Positions 9,307-17,484 of a stretch of DNA of 64,000 nucleotides are shown piece after piece; within the stretch, counting starts at the first letter, position 1; the number at the start of each line of letters is the position of its first letter. The position numbers were made by a program, and so were the translations under genes. The stretch is from the NCBI RefSeq assembly GCF_002153375.1, contig NZ_MTBQ01000002.1:2223-66222 (forward strand). The letters are read 5' to 3'. The notes below the pieces were generated by a model. The model searched no databases, was not told the origin of the DNA, and worked only from the letters and a program-made list of their open reading frames with translations. Source of the stretch: Oceanobacillus rekensis (lineage in GTDB: Bacteria; Bacillota; Bacilli; Bacillales; Amphibacillaceae).

Positions 9307-9335
9307 ATGGAGGGTCAATTGACTCTCCATTTTTA
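9307..9335 (+). terminator. Terminator of the giant phosphoesterase gene
   Basis: Stem ATGGAGGGTCAA / TTGACTCTCCAT followed by a T run, 20 bp after the stop codon. Confidence 0.8.
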
Positions 9336-9448
9336 TTATTTTCATTAAAGATATATGTACTAAGTAAAACGGTGAGGGGTCAATGGCTCAGACCCCACTT
9401 CTTTTGCTGCACATCTCTCCATATTTATTAATTTTTCTAAAAACTATC

Positions 9449-9499
9449 TTGACAAGTAACTAACCACTGGTTATATTATAACCAGTGGTTAGTTACTTG
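9449..9499 (+). promoter_or_regulatory. Promoter with embedded long palindromic operator
   Basis: A consensus promoter, TTGACA (9449-9454), 17-bp spacer, TATATT (9472-9477), is overlaid by a 47-bp perfect palindrome (arms 9453-9475 and 9477-9499, centre T9476). Each arm contains a smaller dyad TAACCA-C/G-TGGTTA, so two operator sites face each other. This is the expected autoregulatory site for the TetR repressor downstream. Confidence 0.85.
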
Positions 9500-9521
9500 G
9501 TTGGAAAAGAGGTGCAAATCG

Positions 9522-10151
9522 ATGAAAACAAAGCGTTCAGAAGAAACAAAGAAAATTATTCTGTCAGCAGCAGGAGAACTATTCTCCCAAAAAGGGTATG
9601 ATGCTGTTTCCATAAGAGAGATCGCTAAAGAGGCTGGTTGCTCGCATACAACCATTTACCTTTATTTTAAGGATAAGGAAGCATTACTCCATGAATTGTC
9701 CATGCCATCCCTGGAAGAATTACTTCAAAAAATGAAACGAATAACACTGTCCGAGTCCCAAACTGCAGAAGAAAAGCTAAAGGGAATCAGCAATGAATTT
9801 CTCCATTTTTGTTTAAGAAACAAAAATCTATACACGATTTTTATTAACGTAAAATCAACAAGAGTGGATAATCAGCAGCCTGAGCTTGAAATTAATAAAG
9901 CTCGATTAGAGATATTTGTATTAATGAAGCAAACGCTCGGTCAATGCCTATCCATCTCAAATAGTGACCAGATACTCGCTTTCTCACGTATTTTTTTCTA
10001 TAATCTTTATGGAATTTTGAGTACCTATTCATACCAACACGAATCTATAGAAGCGTTAATGGAACGATTAACTCCAACATTTGACCTTGCAGTTGAAATT
10101 CTTATTTTAGGATTTAAAGAAAAAATAAATCAGGGAGTTGGAAAAGAATGA
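9522..10151 (+). CDS. TetR-family repressor
   Basis: A 209-residue regulator. ATG 9522 is chosen because AAGAGGTG lies 7 bp upstream. The N-terminal helix-turn-helix (about residues 10-55) carries the TetR signature: FSQKGYDAVSIREIAKEAG then TTIYLYFKDKEALL. The C-terminal ligand domain is not specific by eye. The long palindrome over its own promoter points to autorepression. Its last codon overlaps the start of the metallo-hydrolase gene (ATGA overlap), so the two form an operon; the regulator's ligand may be the substrate or product of that hydrolase (inference). Confidence 0.92.
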   Translation: MKTKRSEETKKIILSAAGELFSQKGYDAVSIREIAKEAGCSHTTIYLYFKDKEALLHELSMPSLEELLQKMKRITLSESQTAEEKLKGISNEFLHFCLRNKNLYTIFINVKSTRVDNQQPELEINKARLEIFVLMKQTLGQCLSISNSDQILAFSRIFFYNLYGILSTYSYQHESIEALMERLTPTFDLAVEILILGFKEKINQGVGKE

Positions 10152-10819
10152 AGATACGGAAGATTTCTGACCATATTTGGAGTTTGAAAAGTTGGGTAGG
10201 GATAACCGTGAGTGTATGGGTCGTTGTTAATGATGATGGTGTAACCCTTGTTGATGCAGGCATGCCAATCATGTCCAAGGGAATGCTGCAGTTTTTGAGA
10301 CAACTGGATGCTGGCCCACTAAATCGTATCTTACTGACTCACGGACATTCGGATCATGTTGGTGCACTCAAGTCTATTTTACGTCAGAGGGAAATTCCCG
10401 TATATGCCCATCCAATTGAAATCCCCTACTTAGAAGGAGATAAGCTCTACCCGAAAAGGAAAAAATACGAAAAGAATGTTGTAAAAGGAATTGTTCAACC
10501 ATTGCATACGGATAATCTTGGTACATTGTCAGCTATTTCAAATATAACACCTTATTTAACTCCAGGGCACTCCCCTGGCCATGTTGTCTATTATCATACG
10601 GAAGATCGAGTATTATTAGCAGGAGATCTTTTCACCTCGAAAAAAGGAAAACTTCACCGACCAATGCCCATGTTTACAGGAGATATGAACGAAGCGGTAA
10701 AAAGCAGCTCCATCGTTAAGCAACTAAACCCTAAGCAGTTAGAGGTTTGCCACGGTAACACAGTCTATAACCCCATAAAACAAATCGATGCATATATTCA
10801 AAACATGACACAACTGTGA
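10148..10819 (+). CDS. MBL-fold metallo-hydrolase
   Basis: A 223-residue cytoplasmic metallo-beta-lactamase-fold hydrolase without signal peptide. The zinc-binding motif THGHSDHVG is at about residues 58-66, followed by TPGHSPGHV near 139 and AGDLF near 158 (third and fourth metal ligands). Translation is coupled to the upstream TetR gene by a 4-bp overlap. The family covers lactonases, glyoxalases, thioesterases and phosphorylcholine-type esterases; the substrate cannot be told. It ends just before a hairpin of the dispersed repeat family, which probably terminates the operon. Confidence 0.9.
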   Translation: MKIRKISDHIWSLKSWVGITVSVWVVVNDDGVTLVDAGMPIMSKGMLQFLRQLDAGPLNRILLTHGHSDHVGALKSILRQREIPVYAHPIEIPYLEGDKLYPKRKKYEKNVVKGIVQPLHTDNLGTLSAISNITPYLTPGHSPGHVVYYHTEDRVLLAGDLFTSKKGKLHRPMPMFTGDMNEAVKSSSIVKQLNPKQLEVCHGNTVYNPIKQIDAYIQNMTQL

Positions 10820-10820
10820 G

Positions 10821-10854
10821 AGGAAGCATGGGGACGGTTCTCCTGCTTCCTTTA
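10821..10854 (+). repeat. Dispersed hairpin repeat acting as terminator
   Basis: GGAAGCA / TGCTTCC stem enclosing GGGGACGGTTCTCC, then CTTTATT. One copy of the family described in the findings. Confidence 0.7.
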
Positions 10855-10914
10855 TTGCAAAGGACTGGGATTAAATACTAATTTCTTTATTCCAATAGAA
10901 AGGAGATGAATCCG

Positions 10915-11250
10915 ATGATTATGATCGAAGTTATTCTATTTGCTTTCCTTTTCCTATTCGAATTGGCAGCGTTAGCAGCATTCTCCTATTGGGGATTTAA
11001 TTTAGATAAAGCACTTGTTACTAAAATCATATTTGGTATAGGAACACCACTACTGATCACTATTTTTTGGGGATTATTCATTGCACCCAAAGCATCCCAT
11101 CCTGTAGCAGATCCACTACGAACCATTTTGCAAATCCTAATATTCAGCCTGGCAACAACTGCATTATATTTTTCAGGAAAGACAACACTTGCGATAACCT
11201 TTCTCATAGCTGTAATTCTGAACATATTCCTCGTTCGTGTTTTGGTATGA
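10915..11250 (+). CDS. YrdB/DUF2568-family small membrane protein
   Basis: About 111 residues with four hydrophobic segments, consistent with the YrdB family of unknown function. An in-frame ATG at 10906 abuts the AAAGGAG ribosome binding site (10899-10905), so I prefer ATG 10915, which has 9-bp spacing. Features seen: FxFELAALAAFSYWGF in the first segment and WGLFIAPKASHPVADPLR between segments two and three, which is characteristic of the family. Stands alone between the MBL operon and a lipoprotein gene. Confidence 0.82.
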   Translation: MIMIEVILFAFLFLFELAALAAFSYWGFNLDKALVTKIIFGIGTPLLITIFWGLFIAPKASHPVADPLRTILQILIFSLATTALYFSGKTTLAITFLIAVILNIFLVRVLV

Positions 11251-11535
11251 AACTCCGAATGCCAATTGATTTCAATGCTAGGATTTCATTAGGTACTGCT
11301 AAAATACAGAAAAATGCTATAATACTGAGAAAAACTTACGATATGCTAGCATTACCCATAAAACACCCCATTCTTTAAAGCTGAACACACCTTATGTAGA
11401 TAATTGACTAAATTTGACGTTTGAGTTATTTGTAATAAAGATTTAACATTAAATATGTTGTACTTATTAAAAGGGTGTAAACCATTCATGATAATGGAAA
11501 GAATGGCAATATGTGAAAATGGAGTGTAGTACAAA

Positions 11536-12438
11536 ATGGTGAATTTTAAATGGAAGAAAATATGGATGATTGCTGTTTTACCCATATTTCTTATAGTAGC
11601 AGGTTGTGGATCTGATGATGAGGATGCACAGACTGAAACCAATGTTAGTAAAGAAATGGAGTATACAATTACTGGTATAGAGCCTGGTGCTGGACAATCT
11701 GAAACAAATGACGAGGCTATATCTACATACGATAGCCTTAATGGTTGGGAACATCAACTGTCTTCAACAGGGGCAATGTTATCAGAATTAGATGATGCTA
11801 TGAAGAGTGAAGAACCAATTGTCTTTAGTGCATGGTCTCCTCATTATATGTTTGCCAATTGGGATATAAAATACTTAGAAGATCCTAAAGGTATATTTGG
11901 GGAAGAAGAATCCATCATAACGATTGCAAGAAAAGGCCTAAAAGAAGAAATGCCTGAAGCTTATACAATGCTTGATCGATTTAATTGGGAACTATCAGAC
12001 GTAGAATCGGCCTTGTTAAAAGCCCAAGAAAAGGAATTTGAAGAAGTAGCTCAAGATTGGGTAGATGAGAATCAAGAAACTGTTGCAGAATGGACAGAAG
12101 GGGTAGAGCCTGTAGATGATACTTCCATAGAATTAGTTTTAACTCCTTGGGATGCAGAAGCTTTTACAACAAATGTGGCTAAAATTGTATTGGAACAACA
12201 AGGTTATAGTGCCAAAATTACATCAGTTGATCCAGCTATTTTGTTTGAAATCATAGCAGACGGTGGTGCAGATGCATCTCTAGCACCATGGATGCCATCC
12301 ACACATGGTGCATTATATGATGAGTATGAAGGCGAAATTGAAGATTTAGGAGCGAACGTAGATGGTGCCAAAATTGGATTAGCTGTACCATCTTATATGG
12401 ACATTGATTCCATTGAGGATTTACAACCGAAAGAATAA
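11536..12438 (+). CDS. Orphan glycine betaine/proline-type substrate-binding lipoprotein
   Basis: A 300-residue lipoprotein of the OpuAC-like family that captures compatible solutes outside the membrane. The signal ends in a lipobox-like VAGC at about residues 29-32. Features seen: ITGIEPGAG and WSPHYMFANWDIKYLEDP, the latter typical of betaine-binding proteins with an aromatic cage, and a second partial lobe (LTPWDAEAFTTNVAKIVLEQQGY) that continues the second half-domain. No ATPase or permease is adjacent; the OpuC-type operon is 10 kb away on the other strand and has its own binding protein. The C terminus ends soon after LAVPSYMDIDSIEDLQ, where full-length members usually continue, so it may be truncated. 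The start codon at 11536 lacks a strong ribosome binding site. Confidence 0.8.
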   Translation: MVNFKWKKIWMIAVLPIFLIVAGCGSDDEDAQTETNVSKEMEYTITGIEPGAGQSETNDEAISTYDSLNGWEHQLSSTGAMLSELDDAMKSEEPIVFSAWSPHYMFANWDIKYLEDPKGIFGEEESIITIARKGLKEEMPEAYTMLDRFNWELSDVESALLKAQEKEFEEVAQDWVDENQETVAEWTEGVEPVDDTSIELVLTPWDAEAFTTNVAKIVLEQQGYSAKITSVDPAILFEIIADGGADASLAPWMPSTHGALYDEYEGEIEDLGANVDGAKIGLAVPSYMDIDSIEDLQPKE

Positions 12439-12462
12439 ACAATACTTAATGTAGAAAAACTT

Positions 12463-12508
12463 AGGCTTTCATGTTGTGTATTTGCACAGCGTGAGGGCTT
12501 TTTTTCTT
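12463..12508 (+). terminator. Terminator of the binding-protein gene
   Basis: A 16-bp stem with G-T wobbles (arms about 12463-12478 and 12485-12500) followed by TTTTTTTC. Confidence 0.75.
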
Positions 12509-12534
12509 TTTGGAGGAGAGCCAACCAAGTCACC

Positions 12535-12720
12535 CCTCCACTCGGGCGTGAGCATCCATCAAACGGTCGAAGCACACTCCCACTCGGGCGTGAGCACCTA
12601 TCAAACGGTCGAAGCACACTCCCACTCGGGCGTGAGTACTCATCAAACGGTCGAGGCACCCCTCCACTCGGGCGATGGCACCCATCAAACGGGCGAGCCG
12701 CACCTCCGCTCGGTCCAAAC
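12535..12720. repeat. GC-rich 42-bp tandem array, locus 1
   Basis: CACTCGGGCG (or CGCTCGGTCC) recurs at 12539, 12581, 12623, 12665 and 12707, an exact 42-bp period; between them CAAACGGTCGA (or GGGCGA) lies 21 bp downstream each time. The unit is GC-rich against an AT-rich genome. It sits between convergent genes. Both strands stay open because 21 bp is a multiple of three, but there is no start with a ribosome binding site. Related arrays lie at 19.3 and 43.4 kb. Confidence 0.85.
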
Positions 12721-12799
12721 TTAAGATGACTCCAATAACAATATCAATTTCATTCAGAAATTATCAAAATGAATATTATACAAATCGAGCTAAACAAAA

Positions 12800-12824
12800 A
12801 AACACGAGCATCAATCTCGTGTTT
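12800..12824 (-). terminator. Terminator of the glycosyltransferase gene
   Basis: AAACACGAG / CTCGTGTTT stem with flanking A run, which becomes a T run on the minus strand. Confidence 0.7.
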
Positions 12825-12844
12825 GTCAGTAAACCTCGCAATAT

Positions 12845-14134
12845 TCATCGAACTTCATCAATGGATTTTACCACGGTGTGAACGATTGGTTTCCATGTTA
12901 CATCCTTAAACAGGGCTACAATAGCAATTGGTATGTATGTGAACATAAAGAGTGGAAACGTGAATGTGTAGACTATCTTTTTCCATGCTGAACAATGAAT
13001 TTTCTTCCACTCTGTTAGTGTGGTGATGAAACCAAGCACAAACAGAAGACCATAAAACCAGCTAATATGTTTCAACAAGGCTATTGTGGTTGTTTCAATT
13101 ACTTCTGTCCCTTCAAAAATCCCTAGAATTCCAGCTGCATAGAATGCTAGATTGATAGTAATGCTCATACAGGAAACGAGCATGGCTGGCATGATTGTCA
13201 TTGCCATATCGTAGCATGAGAACCGGCTGTGCTTTCCTTTGAAAATACCACCAAGCAACTTCTTTCCATATTTACCAAATACCTGGTAGAATCCCTTTGC
13301 CCAGCGCAAGCGTTGATTCCAAGATTGTTCAAAAGTGACTGGCTGTTCATCGTAAAAGATGGCGTTTCTGCAGTATCCAATCTTTTCGCCTTTAATGATT
13401 TGCGACACAGAAAACTCGATGTCTTCTGTGAGGAGATGGTGAATCCAACCACCATTGGATCGAATCACATCAGCATCTACGAGGAATCCGGTACCGGAAA
13501 TGGCACAGCTAGTACCAAGCGTCATCCTTGGAAGATTGAGATATTCTGCTTCATGCTGGAACCAAAGTGCATAACCCGCTGATATCCAGTTCTGGTCAAA
13601 GTTCTTAGAATTTCGATAACTGGTGACGACCCTATATCCTTGATTAAAGGTCTTATTCATCTCCGCTATATAATTCTCATCCAACAGATTATCGGCATCA
13701 AAGATGAAATATCCGCCGTACTTTTCCGAAGCATATTCACTCTCGATAATTTTGAACATATAGTCGAGGGCATATCCCTTTCCAACCTGTTTTTTATTAA
13801 AGCGCTTTCTAACAATGGCCCCAGATTGCTCAGCCACCCTTGCAGTCTGATCGGTACAATTATCTGCAATAACAAAAATATCGATCATTTCTACTGGGTA
13901 CTTTTGGTTTTGAATACTCTTAATGAGTTGTCCAATCACAAGTTCTTCATTTCTGGCAGCGATGATTACTGCGTATTTGGACGGAGGAACTTCCCGTCTT
14001 ACTTGCTTACGGAGCTTCCGTTTGGCCACAAATGCAACAAACATGTAAACAATTTGATACGAGTACATGACGATGAATAATAAAAATAGAAGAAAGTTAA
14101 AATTTTCTATAAAAGTTGAGATAGGTAAGTTCAA
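12845..14134 (-). CDS. Membrane glycosyltransferase family 2
   Basis: A 429-residue inner-membrane processive-type glycosyltransferase. One N-terminal membrane helix (about 12-35) precedes the GT-A domain. Motifs seen: VIIAARNEE, the donor-binding FDADN, the catalytic-base TED (in LLTEDIEF) and QRLRW, the Q(X)XRW product-binding motif of cellulose/chitin/PNAG synthase relatives. Three or more membrane helices close the C terminus. It probably transfers a nucleotide-activated sugar to a surface polymer or lipid; the acceptor is unknown. Single gene, no biosynthetic neighbours. Confidence 0.9.
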   Translation of the reverse strand: MNLPISTFIENFNFLLFLLFIVMYSYQIVYMFVAFVAKRKLRKQVRREVPPSKYAVIIAARNEELVIGQLIKSIQNQKYPVEMIDIFVIADNCTDQTARVAEQSGAIVRKRFNKKQVGKGYALDYMFKIIESEYASEKYGGYFIFDADNLLDENYIAEMNKTFNQGYRVVTSYRNSKNFDQNWISAGYALWFQHEAEYLNLPRMTLGTSCAISGTGFLVDADVIRSNGGWIHHLLTEDIEFSVSQIIKGEKIGYCRNAIFYDEQPVTFEQSWNQRLRWAKGFYQVFGKYGKKLLGGIFKGKHSRFSCYDMAMTIMPAMLVSCMSITINLAFYAAGILGIFEGTEVIETTTIALLKHISWFYGLLFVLGFITTLTEWKKIHCSAWKKIVYTFTFPLFMFTYIPIAIVALFKDVTWKPIVHTVVKSIDEVR

Positions 14135-14481
14135 ACTGATACCTCCAAGATTCTATTATTTATTTTTAACATGACCCAACTAACAGTTTTCCCTGAAGGA
14201 ATCTTATCCCCTGAAAATTAATTATATAGTAGAGATTTTAAGTAAATATTAATATTATGTAAATATTTGGTAAACTAATGTAAAATGAGTAAGTTATCAT
14301 CTAAATAATAGAATAATGGGAAGATGTACATATAAGGTAACTCTAACAATATTAAGTATCGAAGCGGTTCTTCTTGGAGCGCATTAGTAATTTAAAATTT
14401 TTAATATTTTATCCCGCAATCCCCCTTTCCTGAGTTAAACTGGATGCAAACAGAATAAACTATAAAGGGAGGTTGGTAAAA
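14135..14481. other. Gene-free stretch between divergent genes
   Basis: AT-rich, holding presumably the promoters of the flanking divergent genes. I see no periodic operator or RNA structure of note. Confidence 0.4.
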
Positions 14482-14862
14482 TTGCCTAAACGGTTGATGC
14501 ACCTATGCAGATTATTTTTAGGAATCGTTTTTTTAGTTGCTGGTATAAATGGTTATTTCGTCATTTTTGGATTAGACCCATTTATAGAAACCAGTCCGGA
14601 AGCAATGGCATTATTCGAATTTAACTATCTATTAATTGCAGAAAAAACGTTAGAAATTCTATGTGGTATTTTACTTTTGAGTAATCAATTTGTCCCCTTG
14701 ACCATTGCCATATTATCGCCAATTGTAGCCAATATTTTCTTGCTGCATGTATTCCTGGACCATTCGTTGCTTCTCTTAGCTGTATTGCTTGTCCTCATGT
14801 TAGGTTATTTATTGTTCTATTACCGAGAGAACTTTCTTAGAATCTTGGAGAGAAAACCTTAA
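14482..14862 (+). CDS. Small DoxX-like membrane protein
   Basis: About 126 residues with four predicted membrane segments. The start TTG 14482 has AAAGGGAGG 9 bp upstream; an in-frame TTG at 14473 directly abuts that site and is less likely. The layout (LFLGIVFLVAGINGYF first helix, conserved NxxLL region, paired helices at the end) resembles the DoxX/YphA-type families, whose function is poorly known. It stands alone, 200 bp ahead of an alpha/beta hydrolase. Confidence 0.72.
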   Translation: MPKRLMHLCRLFLGIVFLVAGINGYFVIFGLDPFIETSPEAMALFEFNYLLIAEKTLEILCGILLLSNQFVPLTIAILSPIVANIFLLHVFLDHSLLLLAVLLVLMLGYLLFYYRENFLRILERKP

Positions 14863-14871
14863 TTTATCAAA

Positions 14872-14903
14872 AGAGACAGGGATCATTTCATACCTGTCCC
14901 TCT
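14872..14903 (+). terminator. Probable terminator
   Basis: AGAG-ACAGG and CCTGT-CCCTCT can pair with a small bulge just after the stop codon; only a short T run follows. Confidence 0.4.
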
Positions 14904-15074
14904 ATAAAATCCCCTTTAAGAATGAGTCCAGTCCGGTCAGCATCCAATAGAGCATCCCTTTCTAAAAGTGCCCACTTATCAGAGCATATAGTCCCATCAT
15001 CCCAGGCGTTCACCTATATTCATGGGATTGAATAGTTTATTAGGAAGAATATTTAATGAAACGGGGGAATTGCT

Positions 15075-15854
15075 GTGGGATACTTTGTAACTGTTGAACC
15101 AGGAGTGAATTTATATGTTGAGGATTTAAACCCTGGTGGGAGTAAGACTATCGTGTTTTTACATGGATGGCCGTTCAGTCATAAACAGTTTGAATATCAG
15201 TTTGATTTTCTTTCTTCCATGGGTTACCGATGTATAGGAATTGACTGGAGAGGGTTTGGGCAGTCTGATAAACCGGTTGGTGGCTATAATTATGACCGCC
15301 TGACAGATGATATCCGTACTGTAGTGAACACACTTCAACTCGATAACTTCACACTTGCGGGGCATTCGACAGGAGGAGCTATAGGTATTCATTATATGGC
15401 ACGGCACAATGGTTACGGGGTATCCAAGCTTGTCTTAATTGATGCAGCAGCACCCACAGGATTCACTGAAGATACAGCTGCAAAACTTCTAAATGAAACG
15501 TTAAATGACAGGCCCAAGATGATTCGAGGGATCCTAGATACCTTTTTCTTTCAGTATATTTCCACACCATTCGCGGACTGGTTTTTTCAATTGGGATTGC
15601 AAGCTGCAGGCTGGTCCACCGCGGCAATCATTACTTTATTAAGAGATCAGAATCTTACTGCGGACCTGCAACAAATAGCTGCCCCTGTATTAATCATTCA
15701 CGGCGTTCACGACAAAGTGATTCCATTCGCACAAGCCCAGGAACTTCATCAAAAATTAAGAAATTCACAGCTTGTCCCATTTCAATACAGCGGTCATGGA
15801 GCATTTTGGGAAGAACGCCACAAGCTTAACCAGCTATTGGTAGAGTTCGACTAG
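15075..15854 (+). CDS. Alpha/beta hydrolase
   Basis: A 259-residue soluble alpha/beta hydrolase starting at GTG 15075, with GGGGG 7 bp upstream. The catalytic triad is readable: nucleophile elbow GHSTG near residue 97, acid Asp in HGVHDKV near 215 and His in SGHGAF near 240. HGWPFSH after strand 3 supplies the oxyanion hole. The sequence type (LHGWPFS, GIDWRGFGQSDKP) matches haloperoxidase/esterase-like members, which act on esters or peracids. Substrate unknown; no operon partner. Confidence 0.9.
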   Translation: MGYFVTVEPGVNLYVEDLNPGGSKTIVFLHGWPFSHKQFEYQFDFLSSMGYRCIGIDWRGFGQSDKPVGGYNYDRLTDDIRTVVNTLQLDNFTLAGHSTGGAIGIHYMARHNGYGVSKLVLIDAAAPTGFTEDTAAKLLNETLNDRPKMIRGILDTFFFQYISTPFADWFFQLGLQAAGWSTAAIITLLRDQNLTADLQQIAAPVLIIHGVHDKVIPFAQAQELHQKLRNSQLVPFQYSGHGAFWEERHKLNQLLVEFD

Positions 15855-16621
15855 GGACGGAGGGATAGGTCCCTTGTCCCGCTTATTTTACAAATATCAA
15901 AGTAACCGTCCTAGCCAGGCCAAGTGGACAGGATGGTTACTTCTTAGTCATTCTCAAAGTTATAATTAGCCGTACTTATGTGACATGTAGTTACTAAGGC
16001 CTGAGTTTTCGAGCACTCGGTGGGACAACAAACCTGTCCCCAAGTCCCTCTAAGTTCGATAAATTGACAAATTAGTTTATTAGACCTAAACTTTATTTAC
16101 CATATATTGTAACATTTATAAGATAATGTAGGTACTTACACATAATGAGTTGTTTTTGTCATTATATCGTAGGGGTTTAATTTATTGCTTTAGTACATAT
16201 AATACATAATCTATTAATATAGTAAAGACCTATATCATCGTAGTTTATCCAACCAATATGGATATTAGTGTAGAGGGGGAGAGCAACTAAAAGAACATGG
16301 AATGCAGTAGAATTACTTTTTTAGTACGTAATTCTTTCTAAAAATCACCAACTTCATAGTTATAATCTAGTAATTGATAATATTTTTGCAGGATTAAAGA
16401 GCATCTATTTTTACTAGTTTGATTACTTTGTTTGAAAGCGTGACCATTATATACTGCTACTACATAACACAACAGAGAATGAACAAAGGAATAGATTAGT
16501 CAACAATAAATGAGATGAGAATTCGGCGATAACTACATAATCGACTGGTTCGTGTTAAAAAATCCCGATGCGTTACTTGTCACTCTCTTTACTACTAATT
16601 TTAAAAATTGGAGGCTTTTCA
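15855..16621. other. Long gene-free stretch with hairpins
   Basis: Begins with a GGGACGG-type repeat fragment (15854-15886), then an 11-12-bp stem AGTAACC-TCCT / AGGA-GGTTACT (15901-15941). From about 15960 to 16600 the DNA is AT-rich with no open frame having a ribosome binding site. It presumably contains the promoter of the dehydrogenase operon. Confidence 0.45.
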
Positions 16622-17386
16622 ATGTCAAATCATGATGAAAAACAACTTGATGCAAATGGTTCCTCAAGACGTAAATTCTTGAGAAACACTGGGATTGCTG
16701 CCGGGGGTGTTGTTGTCGGTGGAACATTAGGTGGTTTATTGGGAATGAACGATAAAAATGAACCAGCTGAATCAGCATCCACTTCAAAGGCAGTAACACA
16801 TACAGAAAATCATAATCAGGCGCTAATGTTCTTTACACCAGAACAGTTTCATATTACAGATGCAGCAACAGAACGGATTTTCCCGAAAGATAATAATGGT
16901 CCAGGTGCCAAGGAATTATTAATCGGATATTATATCGACCATCAATTAGCTGGCGGTTGGGGCACTGGAACAACCGAATATACTTCGGGACCATTCTTCC
17001 CTGGTGAGCCTACACAAGGTTATCAAGGTCGCCTAAATAGACAACAAATCTTTAAAATTGGCTTAAAAGGAATACAAGATTACAGTCAAAAGACATATCA
17101 GAAAAGTTTCCCAGAATTAACAGCGGAAGAACAGGATGCTGTTTTAACAGAGTTTGCTGATGGAAATGTAAGTTTGAGTGGACCAACTTCCTCCCATTTC
17201 TTTAGTGAATTGCGCGCAGCAACACTTGAAGGGGCCTATTCGGATCCATTATATGGTGGAAATGCTGGAATGGCTGGGTGGGAAATGAAGAACTTCCCAG
17301 GACATCAAATGAGCTATCTAGATATTATCGAAGAAGAGTTTACTGAAATTAAACCATTAGCATTAAACTCGCAGCATAATCATTAA
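16622..17386 (+). CDS. Gluconate 2-dehydrogenase subunit 3-family protein, Tat-exported
   Basis: About 254 residues. ATG 16622 is chosen because TGGAGG lies 7-8 bp upstream. Residues about 14-45 form a Tat signal (SRRKFLRN then a glycine/valine-rich hydrophobic stretch), so it is exported folded. The rest matches the small-subunit family of membrane-associated gluconate/sorbitol-type dehydrogenases: FFTPEQFHITDAATERIFPKD, GAKELLIGYYIDHQLAGGWG and the C-terminal YGGNAGMAGWEMKNFPGHQMSY. It precedes the FAD subunit by 98 bp and should carry that partner across the membrane. The usual cytochrome c subunit gene is absent here. Confidence 0.9.
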   Translation: MSNHDEKQLDANGSSRRKFLRNTGIAAGGVVVGGTLGGLLGMNDKNEPAESASTSKAVTHTENHNQALMFFTPEQFHITDAATERIFPKDNNGPGAKELLIGYYIDHQLAGGWGTGTTEYTSGPFFPGEPTQGYQGRLNRQQIFKIGLKGIQDYSQKTYQKSFPELTAEEQDAVLTEFADGNVSLSGPTSSHFFSELRAATLEGAYSDPLYGGNAGMAGWEMKNFPGHQMSYLDIIEEEFTEIKPLALNSQHNH

Positions 17387-17484
17387 GCTTTTAGAAAACG
17401 GTTTCTTCTTGATTTTAAGGTTAAAGTTCTGTAGTTTAAATAGGATTTTTTAAATATATAAATTTTTAACAGGGGGAATTATCG

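Noticed and set aside
12476-12724. Repeat-rich open frames on both strands across the GC-rich arrays (also at 19144-19522 and 43276-43619)
   Set aside because: Frames stay open only because the unit is 21 bp. There is no ribosome binding site, the frames run off into unrelated sequence, and a 7-bp deletion in locus 2 would break any protein. Heptad-like LARLxxAVDRL patterns on the minus strand are a by-product.
13229-14080. Several plus-strand open frames inside the glycosyltransferase gene
   Set aside because: Shadows of a clear minus-strand gene with FDADN, TED and QRLRW motifs.
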